From contig CACZYC010000010.1 in assembly GCA_902785365.1 (NCBI GenBank), positions 1 through 55,661 on the forward strand: a stretch of DNA of 55,661 nt. The letters are read 5' to 3'. The notes beneath the pieces are model-generated. The model made no database searches. It was not told the origin of the DNA and saw only the letters and a program-made list of their open reading frames with translations. A program made the translations under genes and the position numbers. This DNA comes from an uncultured Ruminococcus sp. GTDB taxonomy: Bacteria > Bacillota > Clostridia > Oscillospirales > Acutalibacteraceae. This document shows positions 16,700 to 24,431 of the stretch, in pieces. Within the stretch, counting starts at the first letter, position 1. The number at the start of each line of letters is the position of its first letter.

Positions 16700-18564
16700 C
16701 TTCTCTTTTGTCCCAGCCAAATCAGCAGTACATTTATATCCGCGGGTGAAACTCCCGAAATTCGGAAAGCTTGACCGATATTCAACGGTTTGATTTTGTT
16801 GAGCTTTTCCTGTGCTTCCAGTCGGAGCCCTTTGATTTCGGTGTAGTCGGTTTTATCGGGAAGCTTTTTATTCTCCAGCTTCTGCATCTGTTCAACCTGT
16901 CTGAGCTGCTTTTCAATGTATCCGGCGTATTTTACCTCGATTTCGACCTGTTCAAATATATTGTTATCCAACTCGGGTCGGGTTTTGTCAATCGGGGTTA
17001 AATCCTCATAGCTCAGTTGCGGTCTGCGAAGCAAATCTATTAGTTTTGCTCCCGTTGTAAGCGGAGATGTTTCACGTGAAACAAGTATCTCGTTTATTTC
17101 GTCGGACGGCGGGATTACCACCTTGGAAATACGCTTGATTTCTTCTTTTTTCAATTGCTGTTTACGGTTGAACTTTTTCCATCGTTCATCAGATATCAGT
17201 CCAATTTCCCGTCCGACAGGAGTCAGACGTACGTCGGCGTTATCCTGTCTGAGGACGAGGCGGTATTCGCTCCTCGACGTCATCATTCGATAGGGTTCGT
17301 TGGCTCCCTTTGTGACAAGGTCGTCGATGAGTGTGCCGATATACGAGGTGGAACGGTCAAGAACCAATTCCTCTTTACCCTGAATTTTGAGCGCTGCGTT
17401 TATTCCCGCGATCAATCCCTGAGCCGCGGCTTCCTCGTAGCCCGAGCTTCCGTTGAACTGTCCCGCGCCGTACAATCCCGCAAATCGTTTGAACTCCAGA
17501 GTGGCTTTCATCTCGGTCGGATCTACACAGTCATATTCTATCGCGTAAGCAGGACGCATAATTACGCAGTTTTCAAGTCCTTTGATCGTATGGTAGAACT
17601 TGACCTGAACCTCCTCGGGCAAAGACGAGCTCATACCCTGCAGATACATTTCCTCTGTGTCAAGTCCGCACGGCTCAATAAAGAGCTGATGTCTTTTCTT
17701 CTCGGCGAACCTCACAATTTTATCCTCCAGGCTCGGACAATAACGCGGTCCGACGCCCTCGATTTTTCCGCCGTACAACGGGGATCGTTTTATATTTTCA
17801 AGGATTATTTCCTTTGTTTTTTCGTTTGTCCAGCTGATGTGGCATTTAACTTTGTTTTCGCCGAGCTCCTCCGTATCATAGGAGAAAGGTATAGGCGGTT
17901 CGTCTCCGAGCTGTTCCTCGAGGTCGGAAAAATCTATACTGCTTCTGAGTACGCGAGCAGGTGTTCCTGTTTTGAACCTTCTGAGCGGCAGCCCCAAATC
18001 TTTCAGACTTTGTCCCAAAAAGCTCGCGGGGAAAATCCCGTCAGGGCCGCTTTCATAGCTTACTTCGCCGACAAATATTCTGCCTCCGAGATATGTTCCC
18101 GTTGCTATGATAACTGCTTTTACATTGTACTCTCCGAGCATTCGGGTAGTAACGGTATAACCGTTTTCATTCTTTTTTATATCAACAATTTCGGCTTGAT
18201 GAAGCTCCAGATTTTCCTGCAATTCAAGTTTGTGCTTCATTACGTCGGAATATTTTCTGCGGTCAATTTGCGCGCGCAGAGAATGAACCGCGGGACCTTT
18301 GCCTCGGTTGAGCATACGACTTTGCAGGAAACACTCGTCGGCAGTTTTTCCCATCTCTCCGCCAAGAGCATCAATCTCACGGACAAGGTGGCCTTTTGCT
18401 GTTCCTCCTATGGATGGATTACAAGGACAGTTTCCAACAGCGTCCATATTAATTGTAAACACCACAGTTTTACACCCGAGCCGTGCCGCGGCGAGTGCCG
18501 CTTCGATGCCCGCGTGTCCCGCGCCGATGACAGCTATATCAAATTGTCCGGCTGAATAATTCAT
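16696..18564 (-). CDS. mnmG: tRNA uridine-5-carboxymethylaminomethyl modification enzyme MnmG
   Basis: A 622-residue FAD protein that, with MnmE, modifies U34 of certain tRNAs. The FAD-binding Rossmann motif GAGHAGIEAALAAAR is at about 14-28. The Cys-containing NCPCNPSIGGTAKGH block follows, and the C-terminal MnmE-binding helical domain is complete. The full length is typical. The gene contains a perfect parS site at 17068-17083. Upstream, a second parS lies between it and mnmE. An AAGGAGAAGGT stretch precedes the ATG. Confidence 0.96.
   Translation of the reverse strand: MNYSAGQFDIAVIGAGHAGIEAALAAARLGCKTVVFTINMDAVGNCPCNPSIGGTAKGHLVREIDALGGEMGKTADECFLQSRMLNRGKGPAVHSLRAQIDRRKYSDVMKHKLELQENLELHQAEIVDIKKNENGYTVTTRMLGEYNVKAVIIATGTYLGGRIFVGEVSYESGPDGIFPASFLGQSLKDLGLPLRRFKTGTPARVLRSSIDFSDLEEQLGDEPPIPFSYDTEELGENKVKCHISWTNEKTKEIILENIKRSPLYGGKIEGVGPRYCPSLEDKIVRFAEKKRHQLFIEPCGLDTEEMYLQGMSSSLPEEVQVKFYHTIKGLENCVIMRPAYAIEYDCVDPTEMKATLEFKRFAGLYGAGQFNGSSGYEEAAAQGLIAGINAALKIQGKEELVLDRSTSYIGTLIDDLVTKGANEPYRMMTSRSEYRLVLRQDNADVRLTPVGREIGLISDERWKKFNRKQQLKKEEIKRISKVVIPPSDEINEILVSRETSPLTTGAKLIDLLRRPQLSYEDLTPIDKTRPELDNNIFEQVEIEVKYAGYIEKQLRQVEQMQKLENKKLPDKTDYTEIKGLRLEAQEKLNKIKPLNIGQAFRISGVSPADINVLLIWLGQKRR
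17068..17083. other. parS site inside mnmG
   Basis: A perfect 16-base palindrome TGTTTCACGTGAAACA, the consensus centromere bound by ParB/Spo0J. It lies within the mnmG coding region, about 5.8 kb from dnaA. ParB clamps loaded here with CTP would slide outward over the origin region. Confidence 0.96.
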
Positions 18565-18577
18565 ACCTTCTCCTTAA

Positions 18578-18593
18578 TGTTTCACGTGAAACA
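18578..18593. other. parS site between mnmE and mnmG
   Basis: A second perfect TGTTTCACGTGAAACA, 14 bases upstream of the mnmG start codon and 22 bases after mnmE. It is 1.5 kb from the first site, giving a small parS cluster on the left side of the origin. Confidence 0.96.
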
Positions 18594-18615
18594 TTCTTTT
18601 GTTCAAATGCAATTA

Positions 18616-19983
18616 TTATTTACCTACACAGAAATTGTGGAACACATTGTCTACCACAACCTCGCTCACTCTTTCGCCTGTGAGCTCCAGAATATATCCA
18701 ATGGCATCCTCAAGCGAAACGCCTACCGCGTCAAAAGTCATACCCATCCTCAGCGTTTCCATCGCCTCTTTCAGAGAATCGCGCGCGTTTAACGCCGCCT
18801 GACGCTGTCTTTCGTTTGCGAGTATTCCCTCGCTGGGATTGAAGTTTTCTGTCCCCGCGATTTCAATTATTAATTTTTCAAGCTGTTCGCGGCCTTCTCC
18901 GGTTTTAGCGGAAATTTTTACAACTCTCTTAATGCGTGATTTTATATATTCCTCATCAATTTCCGATCTTAAATCGGATTTATTTATTACAGCTATTGTC
19001 TGGGAATCTTTGACGGCATCGATTAAATCGTAGTCGTTTTTGTCAAGCGTACTGCTCGAGTCAAACACCGCAAGCACCAGTCCGCCGTTCTTTAAACGCT
19101 GTTTAGCTAAATCTACACCGATTTTTTCGACGGTATCTTCAGTCTCCCTAATACCCGCCGTGTCGCTCAAACGAAGAATAACATCTCCTACAAGAGCTTT
19201 TTCTTCAATAACGTCGCGGGTCGTTCCGGGAATTTCCGTGACAATGCTTCTGTCGTGACCGGAGAGCATATTCATCAGGGTGCTTTTTCCCGCGTTAGGT
19301 TTGCCCGCGATTACGGTATCTATTCCTTCTTTTATAATTTGTCCTTTGTCATAGGTGCTCAGCAAATTTTCAAGGGTGTTGTTTGCTTCCAGAAACGCGG
19401 CGTTGAGGCCTTCGGTCGAAACTTCTTCAATATCTTCTTCGGGATAATCCGCCCACGCGCTGAGATGTGCCGCTGTTGCGATAAGTTTTTTCTTTACAGA
19501 TTCAATCCTATTCCAGAGAGCTCCTTCTTTCGCGCACAAAGCCGCTCTTGCGGCGGTTTTGCTTTTTGCTGAAATAATATCCGCTACGGCTTCCGCTTCT
19601 GTCAAGTCCATTTTACCGTTCAGAAACGCCCTTTTCGTAAACTCGCCTGCCTGCGCGGGGAGCGCTCCTTCATCCAAAACTATGCGCAGAACCTCGCGAG
19701 TTATAAAAAGTCCGCCGTGACAGGACAGCTCCACAACATCCTCGCCCGTGTAGCTTCTGGGTTCTCTGAAAACAGTAGCCACACACTCGTCAATTGTTTC
19801 ATTGTTTTTTACAATGTAACCGTACGCGGCGCTGTATCCTTTGAGCCCGCTGAGTTTCCTGTCGTTTACGGATTTAAAAATCGAATCGGCTATTTCTATT
19901 GCGCGGATACCGCTTATTCTTATTACGCCGATACCGCCTTCTCCCTGCGCTGTGGAGATTGCGGCAATTGTGCTGTTGCTCAT
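18616..19983 (-). CDS. mnmE: tRNA modification GTPase MnmE
   Basis: A 455-residue GTPase and partner of MnmG in tRNA U34 modification. The N-terminal folate-binding domain is followed by a helical domain in which the G domain is inserted: P-loop GKPNAGKST, switch II DTAG and NKSD. The protein ends in the conserved FHNFCVGK, whose Cys is a family hallmark. I use the ATG at 19983 with AGGTG 7 bases upstream; a longer start at 20004 would precede the ribosome site. It lies directly after the jag terminator hairpin. Confidence 0.96.
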   Translation of the reverse strand: MSNSTIAAISTAQGEGGIGVIRISGIRAIEIADSIFKSVNDRKLSGLKGYSAAYGYIVKNNETIDECVATVFREPRSYTGEDVVELSCHGGLFITREVLRIVLDEGALPAQAGEFTKRAFLNGKMDLTEAEAVADIISAKSKTAARAALCAKEGALWNRIESVKKKLIATAAHLSAWADYPEEDIEEVSTEGLNAAFLEANNTLENLLSTYDKGQIIKEGIDTVIAGKPNAGKSTLMNMLSGHDRSIVTEIPGTTRDVIEEKALVGDVILRLSDTAGIRETEDTVEKIGVDLAKQRLKNGGLVLAVFDSSSTLDKNDYDLIDAVKDSQTIAVINKSDLRSEIDEEYIKSRIKRVVKISAKTGEGREQLEKLIIEIAGTENFNPSEGILANERQRQAALNARDSLKEAMETLRMGMTFDAVGVSLEDAIGYILELTGERVSEVVVDNVFHNFCVGK

Positions 19984-20008
19984 AAAATTACACCTATATA
20001 ACATAAAA

Positions 20009-20030
20009 GGCTGTCTCCTCAGAGACAGCC
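20009..20030 (-). terminator. Hairpin between jag and mnmE
   Basis: GGCTGTCTC and GAGACAGCC form a 9-bp stem followed by TTTTAT on the minus strand, 8 bases after jag. The mnmE ribosome site is only about 12 bases beyond, so the hairpin may reduce rather than stop read-through into mnmE. Confidence 0.7.
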
Positions 20031-20037
20031 CTGCAAG

Positions 20038-20796
20038 TTAGTCTATTCTTCCGTAAAGGCCTGCTCCGTTGCTTTCGTCAATGGGTTTACGTTCGGGATT
20101 AGCCGCGGGGCGCGGATTATTCCTCTGTGAACCTTTTCTGTTGCCATAGCCTCTGTTTCTTCTTTCCTTGGGGTCGGGACCTATTACAACGTGGCGGGAC
20201 ATATTTTCTCCCTCGCTCCATGATGTTGCGCCCTTAACTTTCTGTACCGATGTGTGAATGATTCTTCTCTCAAAAGGATTCATCGGCTCAAGGGAAGTTT
20301 TCTTTCCTGTTTTTACAGCTTTATAGGCTAATTTTCTGCCGAGAATTTCAAGAGTCTTTTCTCTCTTTTCACGGTAGTTACCTGTGTTGACTGTAATTTT
20401 GAAATAACTGTTATCAACATGATTCGCAACCAGACTTGTAAGATACTGAAGAGAATCAAGAGTTTCGCCGCGTCTTCCGATGATGAAACCTACTTCTTCT
20501 CCTTCTATATCAAATGTAGCGCTGGAATCTGTCTTTTCTACATTTACTGTTAACTCAGTCAGTCCCATAGCGGCAATAACATTCTTTAAAAACTCTTCCG
20601 CTACGTCGGCGGGACTGCCTTTGATTGTGATTTTTACTTTAGCCTGTTTTCCTCCGAAAATTCCCAAAACCTTCTTTTCGGGCATCTGAACAACTTCGAA
20701 GTCAACGTCATCGGTTTCTGATAAACCGAGCTGGTTCTTAGCGTCCAATAACGCTAACTCAGGTGTATCACCTGTTCCAATAACTTCTTTAACCAT
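20038..20796 (-). CDS. khpB: RNA-binding protein Jag/KhpB
   Basis: A 252-residue RNA-binding protein. It has an N-terminal Jag-N domain (about 1-52), a linker, a type II KH domain containing GFIIGRRGETLDSLQ (about 107-121) and an R3H domain (ERRIIH near 178). A basic Arg/Asn-rich tail ends the protein, longer than in Bacillus. Known homologues pair with KhpA and influence division and cell elongation in cocci. It follows yidC by about 20 bases, the usual order. Confidence 0.93.
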   Translation of the reverse strand: MVKEVIGTGDTPELALLDAKNQLGLSETDDVDFEVVQMPEKKVLGIFGGKQAKVKITIKGSPADVAEEFLKNVIAAMGLTELTVNVEKTDSSATFDIEGEEVGFIIGRRGETLDSLQYLTSLVANHVDNSYFKITVNTGNYREKREKTLEILGRKLAYKAVKTGKKTSLEPMNPFERRIIHTSVQKVKGATSWSEGENMSRHVVIGPDPKERRNRGYGNRKGSQRNNPRPAANPERKPIDESNGAGLYGRID

Positions 20797-20816
20797 AAAT
20801 AACCTCTATGTTAACT

Positions 20817-21776
20817 TTATTTTTTCTGTTTGTTTTCGTATGCGGGTGAATAAGAATATTGAACTTTAGCTTCATTTAACTCAAGAAGAGCTACGTGTTG
20901 TGCTTCGTTTCGTGCTATTGTTATATCGGGACCATAGAACTTGCCCATAATAATTGCCTGGATTAAACTGAATATAGATGAACAAATCCAGTAGAAACCA
21001 ACCGCCGCAGGTACGCTGAACGAAATATATGCTGAGAACAGCGGAAGAGCTATCATCATGACTTTCATACAACCCTGCTGGTTTTGACCTGTCTTGTTAA
21101 TCTTCATGGTTACGAGCTGAGCTCCCACGGACGAAACAAAACAGAGAACGGGTATTAAGATGTAGAATGACAAAAATCCGTAAGTTGACGGCGTTTCAAG
21201 CAGATTAAAGCCCGCAAAATTAAAGCCGTTAATGAACATTTCGATTTTAGCGACATCTCCGCCCGCGAATAACATTCCGACAAGGGATTTTGATTCCGCC
21301 AGAATTTTTACAAGAGCAATCTGTTCATATGCAGCAAATCCCGACGCTCCTGAAACCGTATGTCCGGGTAACGCGTTAATAAAACTTGTAGCGTGAGTTA
21401 CTGTGTCCGCGTTAATATGTAATGTGTTTGTAAGCGGATACGCAACGCTGTAAAAAATTCCAAGCATTATAAGCATAGGAATAATACTGGTAAGACAGCC
21501 GCTTGTCGGACTTACGCCTTCCTTCTGATACAGCTTTTGCATTTCCTCGTTAGCTTTTTGACGATTGTTAGCGTATTTTTCTCTTATTTCCTTTTGTTTT
21601 TTCTGAAGTCTGGCTGTGTTCGCCATACTTTTCTGTTGTTTGATAGAAAACGGAAATATAATAAATCTGATTACAAGAGTAAAAAATATAATCGAAACTC
21701 CGAAGTTCTTAAATACGAAAAAAAGAGCCCAGAGTAAGTATCCGAGGATACTTCCGAAAAAACCAAATATTTGCAT
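20817..21776 (-). CDS. yidC: Membrane protein insertase YidC/SpoIIIJ
   Basis: A 319-residue insertase with five to six membrane helices. The conserved Arg of the hydrophilic groove is in LVIRFIIFPFSIKQQKSM, followed by a cytoplasmic Lys/Gln-rich coiled coil (about 55-85) and GCLTSIIPMLIMLGIFYSV. It has no lipobox signal, unlike Bacillus SpoIIIJ, so it is the clostridial type. The ATG is adjacent to the stop codon of yidD, implying coupled translation. The C-terminal tail is basic and could contact the ribosome. Confidence 0.95.
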   Translation of the reverse strand: MQIFGFFGSILGYLLWALFFVFKNFGVSIIFFTLVIRFIIFPFSIKQQKSMANTARLQKKQKEIREKYANNRQKANEEMQKLYQKEGVSPTSGCLTSIIPMLIMLGIFYSVAYPLTNTLHINADTVTHATSFINALPGHTVSGASGFAAYEQIALVKILAESKSLVGMLFAGGDVAKIEMFINGFNFAGFNLLETPSTYGFLSFYILIPVLCFVSSVGAQLVTMKINKTGQNQQGCMKVMMIALPLFSAYISFSVPAAVGFYWICSSIFSLIQAIIMGKFYGPDITIARNEAQHVALLELNEAKVQYSYSPAYENKQKK

Positions 21777-22013
21777 TTAAGAGTTCCCTCTCTTTTTTCT
21801 CTTTTCCGGGACAGGATCGTACCCTCCCCTGGAAAAAGGATTACATCTCAGAACGCGCCATATAGCAAGCAACGTTCCCTTAAAAACACCGTGGATTTGC
21901 AGAGCCTCTACGGCATAGTTAGAACAAGTGGGAAAATACTTACATTTAGAAGAAGTATTTGCAGAAATGTTTTTCTGATAAAATTTAATAAAGCGGATCA
22001 GCAGATTTTTCAT
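21777..22013 (-). CDS. yidD: Membrane protein insertion efficiency factor YidD
   Basis: A 78-residue protein with the three-Cys YidD pattern: KCKYFPTCSNYA, then RCNPFSRGGYDPVP. Family knowledge places it at the membrane through an amphipathic N-terminal helix (here LLIRFIKFYQKNI), helping YidC. It overlaps the end of rnpA by 29 bases in another frame and abuts yidC, so the three are surely co-transcribed. Confidence 0.96.
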   Translation of the reverse strand: MKNLLIRFIKFYQKNISANTSSKCKYFPTCSNYAVEALQIHGVFKGTLLAIWRVLRCNPFSRGGYDPVPEKRKKRGNS

Positions 22014-22353
22014 ACATATCCTTATATATCTTAGCTTTTTTAAACTGATATTCCATAGTTGATTTTACTTGTGTACTTTTAATGAAAGGTGTTTTTCCTC
22101 TTGCCACAAAAACAATATCATATCCGCTCTTAAGGTAGGGAGCGCATTCCTTGAACGCGGCTCTTATCACTCTGCGCGCACGGTTACGCTTGACTGCGTT
22201 TCCAATTTTCTTTCCGGTGGTTATACCGTATCGAAGGTTATCGGTTTTGTTTTTTAAAATATAAGTTACAAGTACGGGACTGATTTGGCTCTTGCCCTTT
22301 TTATATAATCTGTGAAAATCCCTGTTTTCTTTTAAAGTGAGAATCTCACTCAT
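21985..22353 (-). CDS. rnpA: Ribonuclease P protein component
   Basis: A 122-residue basic protein that binds RNase P RNA for tRNA 5' maturation. The RNR motif region reads GNAVKRNRARRVIRAAF, with an earlier ENRDFHRLYKKGKS. I choose the ATG at 22353 with AGGTGG five bases upstream over a GTG three codons earlier that lies within that site. It overlaps yidD at its 3' end and follows rpmH. Confidence 0.95.
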   Translation of the reverse strand: MSEILTLKENRDFHRLYKKGKSQISPVLVTYILKNKTDNLRYGITTGKKIGNAVKRNRARRVIRAAFKECAPYLKSGYDIVFVARGKTPFIKSTQVKSTMEYQFKKAKIYKDMYEKSADPLY

Positions 22354-22397
22354 TATAACCACCTGAACTTACGGGACTATTTTCCATAAAGTAATAA

Positions 22398-22419
22398 AGA
22401 CCACATAAAAAAGTGGTCT
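22398..22419 (-). terminator. Hairpin between rpmH and rnpA
   Basis: AGACCAC and GTGGTCT form a 7-bp stem with a T-rich loop, followed by TTTATT on the minus strand. It lies just after rpmH and may partly terminate, giving more L34 than RnpA. Confidence 0.5.
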
Positions 22420-22422
22420 CAA

Positions 22423-22557
22423 TTAGTATGACAACTTTTTTCTTCCTTTTGCTCTTCTTCTTGCGAGAACTTTTCTTCCGTTAGATGTTGACATTCTTTT
22501 TCTGAAACCATGCTCCTTCTTTCTATGAAGCTTCTTGGGCTGATATGTTCTTTTCAT
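22423..22557 (-). CDS. rpmH: 50S ribosomal protein L34
   Basis: A 44-residue very basic protein read from the ATG at 22557 to TAA at 22425-22423. The sequence begins [19 protein letters not shown] and contains [20 protein letters not shown], both diagnostic of L34. A strong AGGAGG site precedes it. It heads the classic rpmH-rnpA operon divergent from dnaA. Confidence 0.97.
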   Translation of the reverse strand: MKRTYQPKKLHRKKEHGFRKRMSTSNGRKVLARRRAKGRKKLSY

Positions 22558-22610
22558 TATCTTTTACCTCCTTTCGGACACATAACCTTGCATTATACTT
22601 GCAATATAGC

Positions 22611-22639
22611 ATTATAGTACAAAAAAGCTTTTTCGTCAA
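22611..22639 (-). promoter_or_regulatory. Promoter of the rpmH operon
   Basis: On the minus strand TTGACG (22634-22639) and TATAAT (22611-22616) are 17 bases apart, about 55 bases before rpmH. This is one of the strongest promoter matches in the window. Confidence 0.8.
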
Positions 22640-22879
22640 CTAAAATTTGTAATTTTATATATTATAATTTTAAGACACAATATATAGTATTTATGCGTTT
22701 TTTTAAACACTATTGATATTCAAATTCAAATAAACTCAAAAAACATAAAAATTGTAATATTAATGTTATTAATATACTTATATATTACAAAAAATTAGTT
22801 GCTTTTTATCAACATTTTTGATATAATAAGCGTAGTATTGTGGAAAACTCCGCAACGATAAAAAAGAAAGGATTTTTTT
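22640..22879 (+). promoter_or_regulatory. AT-rich region upstream of dnaA: promoter and DnaA-box candidates
   Basis: The dnaA promoter is TTGCTT (22799-22804) and TATAAT (22822-22827) with a 17-base spacer. Two DnaA-box-like 9-mers overlap or follow it: TTATCAACA (22806-22814) inside the spacer and TGTGGAAAA (22839-22847, TTTTCCACA on the other strand) downstream. This suggests self-repression by DnaA. The rest, 22640-22800, is very AT-rich and could form part of a bipartite origin. No gene is seen. Confidence 0.65.
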
Positions 22880-24199
22880 ATGGATCGTTTTGATGATGCT
22901 TGGAAAGTAATATGTGAATATTGCAAAAAAAATATCACAGACGTTGCTTATAATACATGGATAAATAAGATTGAACCTATTGGTATCGACCTTGATAATA
23001 AAGAGGCTAATCTTTTGGTTCCGAATGATTTTCACAGAAAAACTCTGGAACGCTGCTATCTGGTTCTTTTAAGTGATGCTTTTATTGCGGTATTTGATAC
23101 CAAAATAAAAATTAATTTCAAAATTCCCGAAGAAACCGAAAAGGAGAAAATTGTTAACCCAAGCACACCCTCTTCTAATGATGAGTATGAATATACTTTT
23201 GATACCTTTATCGTAGGAAATTCAAACAAATTTGCTCACGCTGCATGTCTGGCAGTAGCTCAGAACCCTTCAAAAGCATACAATCCTCTTTTCCTATATG
23301 GTAATTCGGGACTGGGAAAAACTCATTTACTTTTTGCAATCAGCAATGAAATCAAAAAGAATGACCCGTCAAAATCAATCTGCTATGTAAAAGGCGAAGA
23401 CTTTACAAATGATTTGATTGAATCTCTTCATAAAGTTTCTATGTCTGAGTTCAGACAAAAATACAGATATAACGATGTACTTCTCGTTGACGACGTTCAG
23501 TTTATTGGCGGTAAAGAAAGTACACAGCAGGAATTTTTCCATACATTTGAAACTTTATATCAGGATCAAAAACAGATAATTCTCACATCAGACAGACCTC
23601 CCAAGGAAATAAAAACCCTTGATGACAGGCTGAGAAGCAGATTTGAGATGGGACTTATTGCTGATATTCAACCGCCCGATCTTGAAACCCGAATAGCAAT
23701 CATCAAAAGAAAAGCCGATATAATGGATATAGAAATTCCGAACGATGTTTGTGAATATATAGCCTCCAACGTCAAGAGTAATATTCGTCAGCTTGAAGGT
23801 ACAGTTAAAAAGATTAAGGCAAAAAATAATCTTGACGGTGAAAAGCCTTCTATTAAATCCGTTCAAAATATAATTGCGGATATTCTTAACAACGATACTC
23901 CTCCCGAAGTAACTGTCGAAAAAATCATAGAGGAAGTTGCGAGAACCTATAATGTCAACGCGGAAGAGTTGAGAAGTTCAAATAACAGAAGCGCTTACAT
24001 CAGCAAACCAAGACAGGTAGCAATCTATATCGTAAACGAACTGACAAATCTCACTCAGGAAAATATAGGAAAAGAATTTGGCGGCAGAGATCATTCAACT
24101 ATTAAATATGCCATTGATACAACAAACAAAAAAATGAAACAGGATTCAAAACTTAAATCTATTGTTGAGGACATCATAAAAAACTGCAGTACAGAATAA
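22880..24199 (+). CDS. dnaA: Chromosomal replication initiator DnaA
   Basis: A 439-residue AAA+ initiator. Domain I (about 1-80), a very short linker domain II, AAA+ domain III with Walker A GNSGLGKTH (141-149) and Walker B LLVDDVQFI, then DNA-binding domain IV with GGRDHSTIKYA. AAAGGA precedes the ATG. It sits divergent from rpmH and upstream of dnaN with origin sequences on both sides. Codon use is clearly more AT-rich than in parB or dnaK. Confidence 0.98.
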   Translation: MDRFDDAWKVICEYCKKNITDVAYNTWINKIEPIGIDLDNKEANLLVPNDFHRKTLERCYLVLLSDAFIAVFDTKIKINFKIPEETEKEKIVNPSTPSSNDEYEYTFDTFIVGNSNKFAHAACLAVAQNPSKAYNPLFLYGNSGLGKTHLLFAISNEIKKNDPSKSICYVKGEDFTNDLIESLHKVSMSEFRQKYRYNDVLLVDDVQFIGGKESTQQEFFHTFETLYQDQKQIILTSDRPPKEIKTLDDRLRSRFEMGLIADIQPPDLETRIAIIKRKADIMDIEIPNDVCEYIASNVKSNIRQLEGTVKKIKAKNNLDGEKPSIKSVQNIIADILNNDTPPEVTVEKIIEEVARTYNVNAEELRSSNNRSAYISKPRQVAIYIVNELTNLTQENIGKEFGGRDHSTIKYAIDTTNKKMKQDSKLKSIVEDIIKNCSTE

Positions 24200-24431
24200 T
24201 TTTCCACTAATTTTTCAACTTTCAACTCTGATTATTCAACAATTTTTTTGATTTTATATTTGGTAAAATAATTTTTTAACACTTTCAACATTTCCAAAAA
24301 AATTATTTAATTTAAAAAATTCAATTAATATCGGGAAAAATCAGATTTTAAACATTTCAACACACTCTACTACTACTACTTTAAATATTTATAATTATGT
24401 ATTCTTAGTTAGTATTCAAAGGAGAATAAAT
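24200..24431. other. oriC: Origin of replication, dnaA-dnaN intergenic region
   Basis: The 232-base gap holds a series of DnaA-box-like 9-mers in one orientation: TTTTCCACT (24200), TTTTCAACT (24212), CTTTCAACT (24219), TATTCAACA (24233), TTTTTAACA (24273), CTTTCAACA (24282) and ATTTCAACA (24354). The last lies 4 bases from a run of TAG trios and an AT-rich stretch (24380-24415). This is the layout of the Bacillus unwinding region. The usual TTATCCACA box is absent. Function is inferred from position and pattern. Confidence 0.8.
24367..24380 (-). other. DnaA-trio element at the origin
   Basis: On the minus strand this reads AGTAGTAGTAGTAG, four or more consecutive TAG trios. DnaA-trios of this type direct DnaA filament growth onto single-stranded DNA in Bacillus. 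Here they lie between a DnaA-box-like ATTTCAACA (24354-24362) and AT-rich DNA, as required by that model. Confidence 0.75.

Noticed and set aside
17155..18555. Long open frame antisense to mnmG
   Set aside because: It is the opposite-strand shadow of a well-identified gene, with no ribosome site and no recognisable domain.
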